A stretch of DNA of 64,000 nt, from contig NGFI01000004.1 in NCBI GenBank assembly GCA_002215645.1, positions 427,234 through 491,233 of the forward strand. Direction: 5' to 3'. Under the pieces are notes generated by a model, which was not told the DNA's origin, did no database searches, and was given only the letters and a program-made list of their open reading frames with translations. How positions within the stretch are numbered: the first letter of the stretch is position 1; every line of letters begins with the position of its first letter. Positions 56,301 through 64,000 of the stretch are shown piece after piece. Origin of the DNA: Gemmatimonadetes bacterium 2013_60CM_65_52 (GTDB lineage: Bacteria; Gemmatimonadota; Gemmatimonadetes; Gemmatimonadales; Gemmatimonadaceae). The translations under genes were made by a program, and so were the position numbers.

Positions 56301-57073
56301 TTACGCGACTCGCCCCTGTGATGCCCTCACTGCGCGATCGCTTCGCGTCATTCACAGCATATTCCACCGCGTCGCTCGACGAGGTGCTCGCGCCGGCTTC
56401 GGCGCGTGCGGTGCGTGTTGGTGCAACGACGTTCGATCATCTCCTGCTCCTCAACCGGGGCGATCACTTCCAGATCGTGCGACTGCCGGCGGAGGCGCAG
56501 CTCGCGCCCGCGTTCGGCATCGTCGTGGCGGACTTCGATGGCGATGGACACGAAGATCTCTTTCTCGCACAGAACTTCTTTCCCACCGACATCGAGACGC
56601 CCCGCTTCGACGCCGGTGCAGGGCTCGTGCTTCGCGGTGATGGCCGGGGTGGATTTCAGCCGCTCAGCGTATCGCGATCGGGCATCTCGGTGCTCGGTGA
56701 CCAGCGTGGTGCGGCGGGCGCCGACTATGACGGCGACGGCCGCGTCGATCTCGCCGTGTCGCAGAACGGAGGACCGACCACGCTCTGGCACAATCGTGCC
56801 GCGACGCCGGGACTTCGCGTGCGTCTCTCCGCTGGAGCGGACAACCCGCTCGGCATCGGCGCGAGGGTGCGACTGCTGAGCTCGGGGCGCACCGGCCCCG
56901 TTCGCGAGCTCCACGCCGGCAGCGGCTACTGGTCTATGGATGGCGCAACCACGGTCATTGCCCGCCCGAGGCCCTCTCAAACGGACTCGCTATGGGTGCG
57001 GTGGCCCGGCGGACGCGTGCAGACAGTGCCGCTGGCGATCGATCAGAGAGAGCTCTCCGTGCGCGCGCCGTGA
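53393..57073 (+). CDS. giant FG-GAP/VCBS lipoprotein, tandem paralogue
   Basis: A 1226-residue paralogue of the preceding gene. ATG 53393 is used because AAGGAA precedes it; a start nine codons earlier lacks such a site. The lipobox is VLFAC (near residue 17), followed by WHQEHGYRWRELTVP. Again I count thirteen D-x-D/N-x-DG loops. ASPIC/UnbV domains lie mid-protein (IRLKGLAANTRGIGAAVTV ... GGYYLSSSD) and at the C-terminus (VRLSAGADNPLGIGARVRLL). The two genes share the order of all motifs, so they arose by tandem duplication and have since diverged widely. Only 64 bases separate them. Confidence 0.93.
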   Translation: MTLRVCALALSVMVLFACAPPVDTSWHQEHGYRWRELTVPRRGHAGFAQLDADRTGLTHANVVDDEHAALNRNLLIGAGVAIGDVDGDGLPDIFLASMERPAALYHNDGGMHFTDVTAASGIDTRGLTTTSAVLADLDGDGNLDLLVGTLGGPIKLWLGDGHGHFHEQSSSGLDSGYAVTTIALADVDGDGHLDVYVSTYKVRNALDAFPPEARAFDQVVHKVGGKYVVADQWKKEYRVEDRPDLGGVMRSQRAEPDLFYLNDGHAHFRRVPVTGPRFLDEDGKPITEDPDFFTLAARFYDVNGDGAPDLYVCNDFEDPDQFWINDGKGHFRLVPWHALRQTSNTCMSVDFADVNRDGHVDFFTADMLSPTLAARQRQFPTHSSLPKQLGNPNDRPQWMRNSLQLGRGDGTWAQIADFAGVAASDWTWGSAFLDVDLDGYEDLIVAAGHRWDVRDADTFERIRNSYPRVPWNQEQKLFPRLAVPNMVFRNGGDLHFTDVSAAWGVGRDSAISHGIALADLDGDGALDVVVTRLNAPPVVYHNQSNAPRVAIRLKGLAANTRGIGAAVTVRARGLPVQSREMTAGGYYLSSSDPELVFATGTDSAVTIDVRWRDGRVSTIPAARPNRLYEIDQSGASATSKVRADTAALFEDATALLGGHVHVDSLFEDARRQPLLPNRFSQLGPGVSWIDVDGDGREDLVVGTGAGGRLVILKNGATRFTDLARSFPIARLDLTTILPVPSASGLSLAVGQSSYEAQTPAAALATPSVLRVPLTRGVPGMPVALAAPESASVGPLALADVNGDGRLDLFVGARIIPGAWPAPAPSRLYLRTTDGGWTLDSANATVLHSLGLVSAAMFTDIDGDGRPDLIVASEWGPIRVLHNEGGRFRDVTTQWGLTGMTSRWLGLAAGDFDGDGRMDLVVTSFGRNTPWQASPERPYELVVGNFGGDGIGFVPARRDSITKREMPLAPFTRLAPVMPSLRDRFASFTAYSTASLDEVLAPASARAVRVGATTFDHLLLLNRGDHFQIVRLPAEAQLAPAFGIVVADFDGDGHEDLFLAQNFFPTDIETPRFDAGAGLVLRGDGRGGFQPLSVSRSGISVLGDQRGAAGADYDGDGRVDLAVSQNGGPTTLWHNRAATPGLRVRLSAGADNPLGIGARVRLLSSGRTGPVRELHAGSGYWSMDGATTVIARPRPSQTDSLWVRWPGGRVQTVPLAIDQRELSVRAP

Positions 57074-57077
57074 CTGT

Positions 57078-57869
57078 TCAGCGTCGTTTGGACGGACCCG
57101 ACGGCGTCCAGATGGCGACGACGCCGCATCCGGCGCGCGTGCCAGCGAACTCGCCGGGAACATCGGACGCTCCGGTGTAGATCTCGAGGCCAATGATGTC
57201 CCGAATGGGCGTGAGCGGACCGAACACGTTGTCCACGCGGCCATCCACGAGGTACTCGGGCTGGCAGTTGATCGGCGCGCGCGCCACCTGGATGCGGCAG
57301 CCACCGGCTTCCGTGCCTCCGCAGTGGACAGTGATGCCGCGCATGCCACGGGTCGCGTCCGGAAGCGTGGCGGCGCCGCTGCCGCGGATCTCCTCCTCCG
57401 TCATGTACTGACCCATGCCCGTGCGGCGCCGGCGCTCGAAGTCGACCAGCCTATAGCTCACGGCGAGCGGTGCCGGTGCGGTGACGGAGACGCCAGCGAG
57501 CGCCTGCGCCCCACCGGACCGCGTGGAGTCGAGAATGATTCGCAGATCGATGTCGTCGCCCGGACGAACCGCGACCACCACTTCCATCGTCTGGAATCGC
57601 GGCGCGCGCACCCGGAGGTGCGCATCTCCGGGCGTCAGTTCGCTGACGGCGTACCGTCCCGCGGAATCAGTCGTGAATAGCCGCCCTTCCTGAATCACGA
57701 GCAGCTCGGCGAGCGCAATCGGCCCGCCGGTGCTTCGGTCGGTGACGCGGCCACTGACCCTGGCGGTCCGGGTTGGCTGCGAGTGCAAACCGAACGGCAT
57801 CGCGGCCGGCCCCAGCGCGAGGACCAACATTCGCGCAATCCGGCAGCCCTGGCGGAAGGGTGGATTCAT
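57078..57869 (-). CDS. carboxypeptidase-regulatory domain fused to orphan TonB plug
   Basis: A 263-residue exported protein with an N-terminal signal segment ending near GLHSQ. Residues about 37-112 form a carboxypeptidase-regulatory-like domain (ARVSGRVTDRSTGGPIALAE). After a short linker comes a plug-like domain: MTEEEIRGSGAATLPDATRG, PEYLVDGRVDNVF and IIGLEIYTGASDVPGEF. This is exactly the N-terminal part of a SusC-like receptor without a barrel; the frame stops naturally. Two cysteine pairs (HCGGTEAGGC; NCQ, GCG) are unusual for a plug. It converges with the FG-GAP gene, four bases between stops. Confidence 0.78.
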   Translation of the reverse strand: MNPPFRQGCRIARMLVLALGPAAMPFGLHSQPTRTARVSGRVTDRSTGGPIALAELLVIQEGRLFTTDSAGRYAVSELTPGDAHLRVRAPRFQTMEVVVAVRPGDDIDLRIILDSTRSGGAQALAGVSVTAPAPLAVSYRLVDFERRRRTGMGQYMTEEEIRGSGAATLPDATRGMRGITVHCGGTEAGGCRIQVARAPINCQPEYLVDGRVDNVFGPLTPIRDIIGLEIYTGASDVPGEFAGTRAGCGVVAIWTPSGPSKRR

Positions 57870-58110
57870 GGCCTCACTCGGCGAGCAGCGTCGCCGATTT
57901 TTTCGTCATGATGACGATGTGGCCGGTGCCGGGGTCTGTCCAGCAGGTGTGACCCAACCAAGACCTGATGATTCAGAATTCTTTACGTCCTTGACACTCT
58001 GCGCGTTGAGTCGCAAAATCGGCCTTGCTGGTTCGGACTCCCGTCCCGCGGGCCTCTGGCTCAACTCGACCAGAGCGAGAACCGTCCCACCAACGCACTC
58101 GAGGTCACTC

Positions 58111-61100
58111 ATGGCAGATGCATCGTTTCGAAGAGCGTTCCTCCTCGCCGCCGCCGCTCTGTTGAGCTTCGCGTCGGCAGCGGCCGCTCAAGTGCAGACC
58201 GTCACGTTCTCCGGGCGTGTCACGTCGCAGGCAGGCGGTCCATTGTCGGGCGCCATGGTTTCGATCGTGGACTTCCGGGCGGGCGGCGCCGCAAACGCCG
58301 AGGGCAATTATACGTTCACGGTCGACCGTGCGCGAGTCGCCGGCCGGACCATCGCCCTCTCGGCCCGGTACCTCGGTCACAAGCCGCAGCGATTCCTCGT
58401 CGCCATCAACACGAACACCTCTCGGGTCGAGCACAACTTCGTGCTCGAGCGCGACGTGCTGAATCTCGAGGAAGTGGTCGTGACCGGGACGAGTGCCGCG
58501 ACGTCGCAGCTCCGGACGCCGTTCACCGTTAGCGTCGTGGACGCCCAGCAGATCAAGGATGTTCCCGGCGTGTCGCCGCTCGCATCGCTGGAGGGGAAGA
58601 TTCCCGGCGCGGCCGTGGTGACGACCTCCGGCCAGCCGGGCTCCGAGCCGGCCATTCGTCTGCGTGCGGCCACGAGCCTTACAGGACGTCAGGATCCGCT
58701 CATCATCGTGGACGGCACCATCACTCGCCTCGGACTGGCCGACATCAATTCCGAGGACATCGAGCGCGTCGAGATCATCAAGGGTGCGGCCGCGAGCTCG
58801 CTTTATGGATCCGACGCCGCCAACGGCGTGCTCCAGATCTTCACGAAGCGTGGCTCGAACCTCGGTGAGGGGCAGACCACGCTGACCGTGCGCAATGAGC
58901 TCGGGCAGAGCAAGATTCCGCACTTCCTTGCCTCGAACCAGCACCATCCGTACGCGGTTACGACGGCTGCGAACGGAAGCGTCACCTTCGCGCGTGATGC
59001 CAACGGCAACCGTGTCACGAAGGAAGATTTCATCTCCGACAACCCGTATCCGGTCCTGTACGACCAGCCCGCTGCAGTATTCCGGTCAGGCAACTTCCTG
59101 ACGAATTACGTCTCGGTCTCGCAGCGGCGTGGATCCACCAACCTCAGCAGCTCGTTCCAGAACACGAAGGATCAGGGCGTTCTGGCGCAGCTCAACGGCT
59201 ACCGGCGCCAGAACTTCCGAGTCAACGCGGATCAGGCCCTCACAGAGGACATCGACCTTGGCGTCGGCGCCTTCTACGGTCGCAGCGTGGCGGACCAGGG
59301 GGAAGACACCGGCCTGTTCTTCGGCATGCGCTTCCTCGAGCCGAACGTCAGACTCGATTCGATTCCGACCACCGGGCCATTCGCCGGCCAGTACAACCCG
59401 GCCATCAAGCAGCCGCCCCTCTCGGGCAACGTCTCGAACCCGCTTTACGTGCTGCAGCAGCGCCAGGTGGAGAACGCTCGCGACCGATTCACTGGTACAT
59501 TCAAGGCGCAGTACCGCACCACGAACTGGCTGACGTGGGACGGCAACTTCGGCTATGACGAGTCGGGCCAGACCTACCGGTTCTTCACGCCCCTCGGCTT
59601 CGCGAATTCCTCTGGTTCGCAGGGCAAGGGTGGTTTGTTTCAGAAGAACAACAGCGATCGGTCCTACAACATCGGTGTGAACGGCACGGCCGTGGGTACA
59701 TGGAAGGCCATTCGCAACACGACGAAGGCCGCCTTCCTGTACGAAGACCAGACGAACGCATTCGTGAGCATCAGCGCGTCGGCCCTTACCGTGCCGAAGG
59801 TGCCGGAGTTCTCGGCCGCTTCGACCGATCCCTCGAATCCGATCTCACCGGGCTCGCGGACTGAGACGATTCGCGCGCGGGACGAGTTCCTCGTCACCAC
59901 GTTCGAGATCAAGGATCGCTACATCCTCGACGGCCTCATTCGTCACGACGAATCATCGCTGTTCGGCGCCGACGCGCGGTCTGCTCTCTATCACCGCGTC
60001 TCGGCGGCATATCGCGTCACGCAGGACTTCCATCTTCCGCTGTTCGACGAGCTGAAGCTGCGCATCTCGAACGGCACGGCAGGCCTGCGCCCGCCATTCA
60101 GCGCACAGTACGAGGTGCTGGCGGTTACCGGCGGCGTTCCCGAGAAGATCACGCTGGGCAATCGCGATCTGCGTCCGGCGTTCTCGCGCGAGACCGAGAT
60201 GGGCTTCGACGCGAGCATGTTCAAGAACGTCTCGTTGGAGTACAGCTACTCCAAGAAGCGGACGACCGACGAGATCATCAAGGTGCCGCTCTCTGCGGCC
60301 ACCGGATATCAGACGCAGTGGAGAAACGCGGGAACGCTCTCCGGCTACTCGCACGAAGCAGCGCTCGGCATCGTGCTGCTCGCCAAGTCCGACAAGTTCT
60401 GGCGTGTGAACGTCACGGCGGATCGCACTCGCCAGCGCATCGACGATTTGAGCGTCGGCGCGTTCCTGGTTGGTCCGTCGGATGCGACCACGAATACCCA
60501 GATCTTCCGTATCGCCGCGGGCGAGCCGTTCGGTGTGATCTACGGTTCAAAGTGGGTCAAGACGACGGACCAGCTCAGCGAGACCATCAAAGCCGGCAAA
60601 CTCGGGGGCGCGGTTACGGACTATACGCTGAACGAAGAAGGCTTCTATGTACGGACAGCCGACTTCCACACGAAGGCCGAGGTGCCGCTCAAGGCGTGGA
60701 CCTGCCTTGACGACGCGTGCAAGACGTCCAAGGCCGTTGTACAGATCGGCGACGTGAACCCCGACTTCAACATGGGATTCAGTTCGAATGCCACATGGAA
60801 GACGCTGTCGCTCAATGGCACGGTGACGTGGGTGCGCGGCGGAAACATCTACAACTACACCCGCCAGTGGCCGTTCAACGAGCTGCGTGATGCGGTCATC
60901 GACCAGAGCAGCAAGCCCAGTGCTGGCGCATGCCCGGCGCTGGCCGTGGACGCGACATGCCCCTACAAGACCGGCAAGAAGTCCACGCAGTACTACAGCG
61001 CGTTCTACAACAACTTCGATCCCAACGACTACTTCGTCGAAGACGGCAGCTACTGGCGTCTGCGCGAGCTGTCGGTGAACTGGCAGCTTCCGGTCAACCT

Positions 61101-61302
61101 CGTGTCGCACCTTCCGGGCAGCACGGTTCACTCGGCACGCCTGGGCATCGTTGGCCGTAACCTGTGGACGAAGACGAACTATTCCGGCTACGATCCCGAC
61201 GTCACCGGCCCGGGTGGCGGCAATCCGTTCTCGTATCGCGTGGACTACTTCACGTATCCCGCGTATCGCACGTTCACGGCCATGCTGGAATTCGGTTTCT
61301 AA
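58111..61302 (+). CDS. SusC/RagA-family TonB-linked outer membrane protein
   Basis: A 1063-residue SusC-type pore. ATG 58111 follows GAGG at good spacing; an in-frame extension upstream is antisense to the previous gene. A signal peptide ends near SAAAAQ (residue 26). The regulatory-like domain reads VTFSGRVTSQAGGPLSGAMV. The plug shows VVVTGTSAATSQLRTPF, IIVDGTITRLG and IIKGAAASSLYGSDAANGVL. The barrel closes with MLEFGF. A cysteine pair in a late loop (CLDDAC) and another (CPALAVDATC) may stabilise surface loops. The SusD-like gene follows after 29 bases. Confidence 0.95.
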   Translation: MADASFRRAFLLAAAALLSFASAAAAQVQTVTFSGRVTSQAGGPLSGAMVSIVDFRAGGAANAEGNYTFTVDRARVAGRTIALSARYLGHKPQRFLVAINTNTSRVEHNFVLERDVLNLEEVVVTGTSAATSQLRTPFTVSVVDAQQIKDVPGVSPLASLEGKIPGAAVVTTSGQPGSEPAIRLRAATSLTGRQDPLIIVDGTITRLGLADINSEDIERVEIIKGAAASSLYGSDAANGVLQIFTKRGSNLGEGQTTLTVRNELGQSKIPHFLASNQHHPYAVTTAANGSVTFARDANGNRVTKEDFISDNPYPVLYDQPAAVFRSGNFLTNYVSVSQRRGSTNLSSSFQNTKDQGVLAQLNGYRRQNFRVNADQALTEDIDLGVGAFYGRSVADQGEDTGLFFGMRFLEPNVRLDSIPTTGPFAGQYNPAIKQPPLSGNVSNPLYVLQQRQVENARDRFTGTFKAQYRTTNWLTWDGNFGYDESGQTYRFFTPLGFANSSGSQGKGGLFQKNNSDRSYNIGVNGTAVGTWKAIRNTTKAAFLYEDQTNAFVSISASALTVPKVPEFSAASTDPSNPISPGSRTETIRARDEFLVTTFEIKDRYILDGLIRHDESSLFGADARSALYHRVSAAYRVTQDFHLPLFDELKLRISNGTAGLRPPFSAQYEVLAVTGGVPEKITLGNRDLRPAFSRETEMGFDASMFKNVSLEYSYSKKRTTDEIIKVPLSAATGYQTQWRNAGTLSGYSHEAALGIVLLAKSDKFWRVNVTADRTRQRIDDLSVGAFLVGPSDATTNTQIFRIAAGEPFGVIYGSKWVKTTDQLSETIKAGKLGGAVTDYTLNEEGFYVRTADFHTKAEVPLKAWTCLDDACKTSKAVVQIGDVNPDFNMGFSSNATWKTLSLNGTVTWVRGGNIYNYTRQWPFNELRDAVIDQSSKPSAGACPALAVDATCPYKTGKKSTQYYSAFYNNFDPNDYFVEDGSYWRLRELSVNWQLPVNLVSHLPGSTVHSARLGIVGRNLWTKTNYSGYDPDVTGPGGGNPFSYRVDYFTYPAYRTFTAMLEFGF

Positions 61303-61331
61303 ACCCCACCCATTCGAGGACATCGATTCCG

Positions 61332-63065
61332 ATGAAGAACATGCGAAGCCTTCGAGGGTTCGGGGCAGCCGCGCTGGTGGCGTTTGCCGGCTGCAACAGC
61401 CTTGATGTGCAAAATCCGAATGAGCCGGACCGCGTCCGCGCACTCGCCGATCCTAATGCCATCGAGGCTGTTGGATCGGGCGCGCTGCGGACCTTTTTCA
61501 ACGCGTACACCAGCCTCCGCGGCGCCGGTGTTTTGAGCACGCAGGCCCGGTCGTATTCATCGTCGTGGAACAACGGCAACCTGAACTTCTACTCGAGCGT
61601 CGACAACCCGACGTCGCCGCCCGATCAGTGGACGCGCCTCAACACTCCGCGGTCGTGGCAGAACGATGCCGCCGCGGCTGCACGAACGAGCATCGATGCG
61701 TTCTGGGGCGGAGGCATCGACGAGAACGGAATCCAGCGCGGCGGCTTCTATAACGCCCTCTCGTCGGCGAACGACGCGTTGATCGCGATTCGCAAGAACG
61801 GCGTCGTGATCCGCACGGCGTCCGACACGAAACGGTCGGAGACGGTGGCGCTCATGATGCAGGGTGCCTCGCTGATGATGCTCGCGCTCCAGTACGACAA
61901 GGCTTACATCGTCGACGAGAACACCGATCTGAACGCGATCGCGTACGCAAACCGCGCCGTGGTGCGCGATTCCGCTGTATCAAAGCTCTCGCAGGCGGCG
62001 ACGCTCGCGTCCGCGAATACGTTCACGACCCCGACCTCGTGGGCGAACGGCATTGCCTACACGAACGTCCAGATCGCGCAGCTTTCGAACACACTGGCGG
62101 CGATGACGCTTGCCTTCTGGCCGCGCGACAACTCCGAGATCGCCAAGGTGGACTGGGCCAAGGTGGCCTCCTTCGCCTCGAAAGGCATTTCTACCGGCGC
62201 ACGCTTCGACTTCATGTTCGTGCAGGATGGCTACAACGCCTGGATCAGCGAGTTGATGAACTGGTTCGAGGAAATCGACACGGGTCGCATGAGCACGCGT
62301 GTCGCACATCTGCTCGATCCGTCCACGCAGGTCGATCCGTGGCCGCTCTCCGGCAATCCGAAGCCGAATTCGCCCGACAAACGCTTTGGAGACGGAAGTT
62401 TCGGTAACGCGGACGACGTGGATGCATACGGGACCTACCCCAAGACCGCGAAAGGTGGGACGGACTATGCGTGGTCCGGTGTAGCCGGGTTCCGGCCATC
62501 GCGCGGATCATATCATCAGTCGAACATGGCGCAGATCCGTTACGACTATTCCGGCAATCAGGACCCGAACGGCCAGTACGGCGGCTACGGACCGGCGCCG
62601 GTGATCAACGCCACCGTGAACGACCTGCTGTGGGCGGAAGCGCTGCTCCGTCAGGGCGCGGCGAACATGGCGTCCGCGGTTGCCCTCATCGACAAGACGC
62701 GCGTTGGACGCGGTGGTCTGGCGAGCTCGGCGGCAAATGCCGGGCTGGGTGCAGATGCCGATGGCCCCTGCATGGCGAATGGGCTCCAGGCGAAGGACGG
62801 CAAGGCGTGCTCGCTATGGGCCATGCTGCTCTACGAGAAGGAGGTCGAAGAGCCGGGTCTCGGACCGGTGCCATTCTGGGAACAGCGGCGCCTTCCCGTC
62901 ATCGTCGGTGGCGGTTGGGCAGGAGACAACAGCCTGAAGCGTGTGATCGCCGGGCTCTTGCCCGGGACGCCGCGTGAGATGCCGGTGACGTACAAGGAGC
63001 TCGGCGTAAAGGGTGAAGCGATCTATACCTGGGGCGGTGCGACACCGAATTCCCCGGCTCCGTAA
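61332..63065 (+). CDS. SusD/RagB-like outer membrane lipoprotein
   Basis: A 577-residue lipoprotein with lipobox LVAFAGC (Cys21) and the opening NSLDVQNPNEPDRVRALADP. The TPR-type helical core includes TVALMMQGASLMMLALQYDKAY, in place of the usual AEARFLRA block, and the C-terminal part has NDLLWAEALLRQGAANMASA. It is a divergent SusD like the one at 42529. An in-frame extension from 61164 lies inside SusC and is discarded. Possible start codons at 61332 and 61341 differ by three residues. A strong terminator follows. Confidence 0.9.
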   Translation: MKNMRSLRGFGAAALVAFAGCNSLDVQNPNEPDRVRALADPNAIEAVGSGALRTFFNAYTSLRGAGVLSTQARSYSSSWNNGNLNFYSSVDNPTSPPDQWTRLNTPRSWQNDAAAAARTSIDAFWGGGIDENGIQRGGFYNALSSANDALIAIRKNGVVIRTASDTKRSETVALMMQGASLMMLALQYDKAYIVDENTDLNAIAYANRAVVRDSAVSKLSQAATLASANTFTTPTSWANGIAYTNVQIAQLSNTLAAMTLAFWPRDNSEIAKVDWAKVASFASKGISTGARFDFMFVQDGYNAWISELMNWFEEIDTGRMSTRVAHLLDPSTQVDPWPLSGNPKPNSPDKRFGDGSFGNADDVDAYGTYPKTAKGGTDYAWSGVAGFRPSRGSYHQSNMAQIRYDYSGNQDPNGQYGGYGPAPVINATVNDLLWAEALLRQGAANMASAVALIDKTRVGRGGLASSAANAGLGADADGPCMANGLQAKDGKACSLWAMLLYEKEVEEPGLGPVPFWEQRRLPVIVGGGWAGDNSLKRVIAGLLPGTPREMPVTYKELGVKGEAIYTWGGATPNSPAP

Positions 63066-63086
63066 TCGAGGGTGACATTGCACGAC

Positions 63087-63124
63087 GGAGGGGCTGGGAA
63101 GCAACTTCCCAGCCCCTCCTTTTT
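63087..63124 (+). terminator. strong intrinsic terminator of the third SusCD operon
   Basis: A 15-bp stem, GGAGGGGCTGGGAAG with CTTCCCAGCCCCTCC, encloses the loop CAA and is followed by TTTTT. Confidence 0.95.
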
Positions 63125-63155
63125 CTTTGCCTCACCAATTCTCGAGGGCGCATAC

Positions 63156-63647
63156 ATGACTCGTCACCTTGGCACATCGCTGATCATCTCGCTGCTCGGC
63201 GTCGCGGCATGCGCGGGAAAGTCCGCCACAACGGTGCCCGGCGTCGCTGGAAGTTGGAACGGCAGCTTCCGTCAGTCCCAGACGGCCGCATCGTCCGTGA
63301 TCGGACCGGCGACGGCGCCCAAGTCCGCCGCTTACGGGTCAATCACGTTGACGCCCGCGGAAGGCAGGCCCGGATACTTCAAGGTGGAACTATCCGCGAG
63401 CGCTCCTGTCGACCCCAACACGCAGCTCGCCTGGGCCATTTTCTCGGGGCCGTGTGGCTCGCCGGGCCCCTCCGTTGCGGGCATCAATGAGTTCCCGGCC
63501 CTCGAGATCAGCAGTGGCGGAGGGAACGTCCGCACTGTCATGGGGCTCTCACTCGATCCGCACGGCTCATATCACGCCAATGTGTATTGGTCATCGAGAG
63601 CGTCCGACGTGAGCAACGTGATGATGTGCGCGAACCTCACGCCATGA
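63156..63647 (+). CDS. small lipoprotein, first of a tandem pair
   Basis: A 163-residue protein from ATG 63156, preceded by CGAGGG; the in-frame extension upstream crosses the terminator. The lipobox is GVAACAG. The mature part reads AGSWNGSFRQSQTA, then YGSITLTPAEGRPGYFKVELSA and QLAWAIFSGPCGSPG. The pattern suggests a small beta-barrel or sandwich. The next gene encodes a close relative. Similar CHRD-like small secreted proteins occur in this phylum, but I did not identify the family. Confidence 0.75.
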   Translation: MTRHLGTSLIISLLGVAACAGKSATTVPGVAGSWNGSFRQSQTAASSVIGPATAPKSAAYGSITLTPAEGRPGYFKVELSASAPVDPNTQLAWAIFSGPCGSPGPSVAGINEFPALEISSGGGNVRTVMGLSLDPHGSYHANVYWSSRASDVSNVMMCANLTP

Positions 63648-63714
63648 CGGCGATGGATCGGTAGGTCAGCAGGTCGGAAAATCGTGGCCTCGTCCACCTT
63701 GGGAGGGCGCACAG

Positions 63715-64000
63715 ATGACACGTCAATTCCAGGCGCTTGCGATGGCATTGGTGCTCTTCGCCGCCGCGTGCGCAGGCAGATCCGGGACGGCGGGACTGAG
63801 CGCGACCGTCGGCGGTTGGAGCGGCAGTTTCCGACAGGACCGTCGAGCGGTGGATTACGGATCCATCTCGCTGGCCCCAGTAGAGGGCCGACAGGGATAT
63901 TTCCGCGTGGAGCTTGCCGCGACCGCCCCAGCGGATCTGAGCACTCAGATCGCTTGGGCCATCGCGTCCGGACCGTGCGGCAGTTCCGGTCCCGCAGTGG
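63715..64000 (+). CDS. small lipoprotein, second of a tandem pair, 3' truncated by the window
   Basis: Begins at ATG 63715 with GGGAGGG upstream and runs off the window after 95 codons. It has the same plan as the preceding gene: lipobox FAAACAG, then GGWSGSFRQDRRAVDYGSIS, GRQGYFRVELAATAPADLS and QIAWAIASGPCGSSGPAV. The two are tandem duplicates, the second lacking a ~14-residue insert found in the first. Confidence 0.8.
   Translation, partial: MTRQFQALAMALVLFAAACAGRSGTAGLSATVGGWSGSFRQDRRAVDYGSISLAPVEGRQGYFRVELAATAPADLSTQIAWAIASGPCGSSGPAV

Overview
The window reads as chromosomal DNA of a high-GC environmental bacterium, most likely a member of the Gemmatimonadota. This is inferred from three SusC/SusD outer-membrane pairs sitting beside very large FG-GAP/ASPIC (CRTAC1-like) proteins, a serine/threonine kinase fused to a beta-propeller with the N-terminal style ALADRYRLERQLGQGG, many small secreted lipoproteins, and an ATP synthase operon reduced to F1 genes. 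No rRNA or other taxonomic marker is present, so this is an inference from gene content.

Layout. 1-4.1 kb: 3' part of arsM, overlapping arsN2 and a metallophosphoesterase, then a secreted asparaginase and two small membrane proteins. 4.6-15.9 kb: first SusC/SusD pair, a striking CACAGAGAG palindrome, a convergent 13-repeat FG-GAP/ASPIC lipoprotein, a Tat-exported S51 peptidase and a GH9 glycosidase. 16-19.8 kb: kinase/propeller receptor and a small lipoprotein. 19.97-28.98 kb: an island inserted in the 3' end of tRNA-Pro(CGG), bounded by a perfect 51-bp direct repeat. It carries unknown genes, decayed fragments, an XRE repressor and an AlpA-like regulator, but no visible integrase. 29-30.6 kb: tRNA-Arg, a DUF4160/DUF2442 pair and a tRNA-Ala-Gly-Val operon with a clear promoter and terminator. 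30.8-38.7 kb: core genes (short primary-type sigma factor, MlaF-like ATPase, Nudix hydrolase, AraC-like regulator, atpA-G-D-C). 39.1-46.1 kb: second SusC/SusD pair followed by envelope lipoproteins and an orphan TonB-plug protein. 46-49.6 kb: a polytopic membrane protein, a TMTC-like TPR membrane protein and a lipoprotein. 49.6-57.1 kb: tandem giant FG-GAP/ASPIC paralogues. 57.1-64 kb: an orphan carboxypeptidase-regulatory/plug protein, third SusC/SusD pair and the start of a tandem lipoprotein family.

Functionally the window is dominated by outer-membrane nutrient uptake: SusC pores, SusD lids and surface calcium-binding propellers of unknown role. The best candidate for an undescribed system is the tRNA-Pro island. 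Within it, two distantly related unknown proteins (20907-21797 and 23076-23897) bracket small membrane and zinc-ribbon proteins, followed by a small SD-led ORF and a 2TM beta-rich membrane protein. A second unexpected signal is a perfect CRP-type palindrome, TGTGA-N6-TCACA, lying exactly over the -10 of the ATP synthase promoter.
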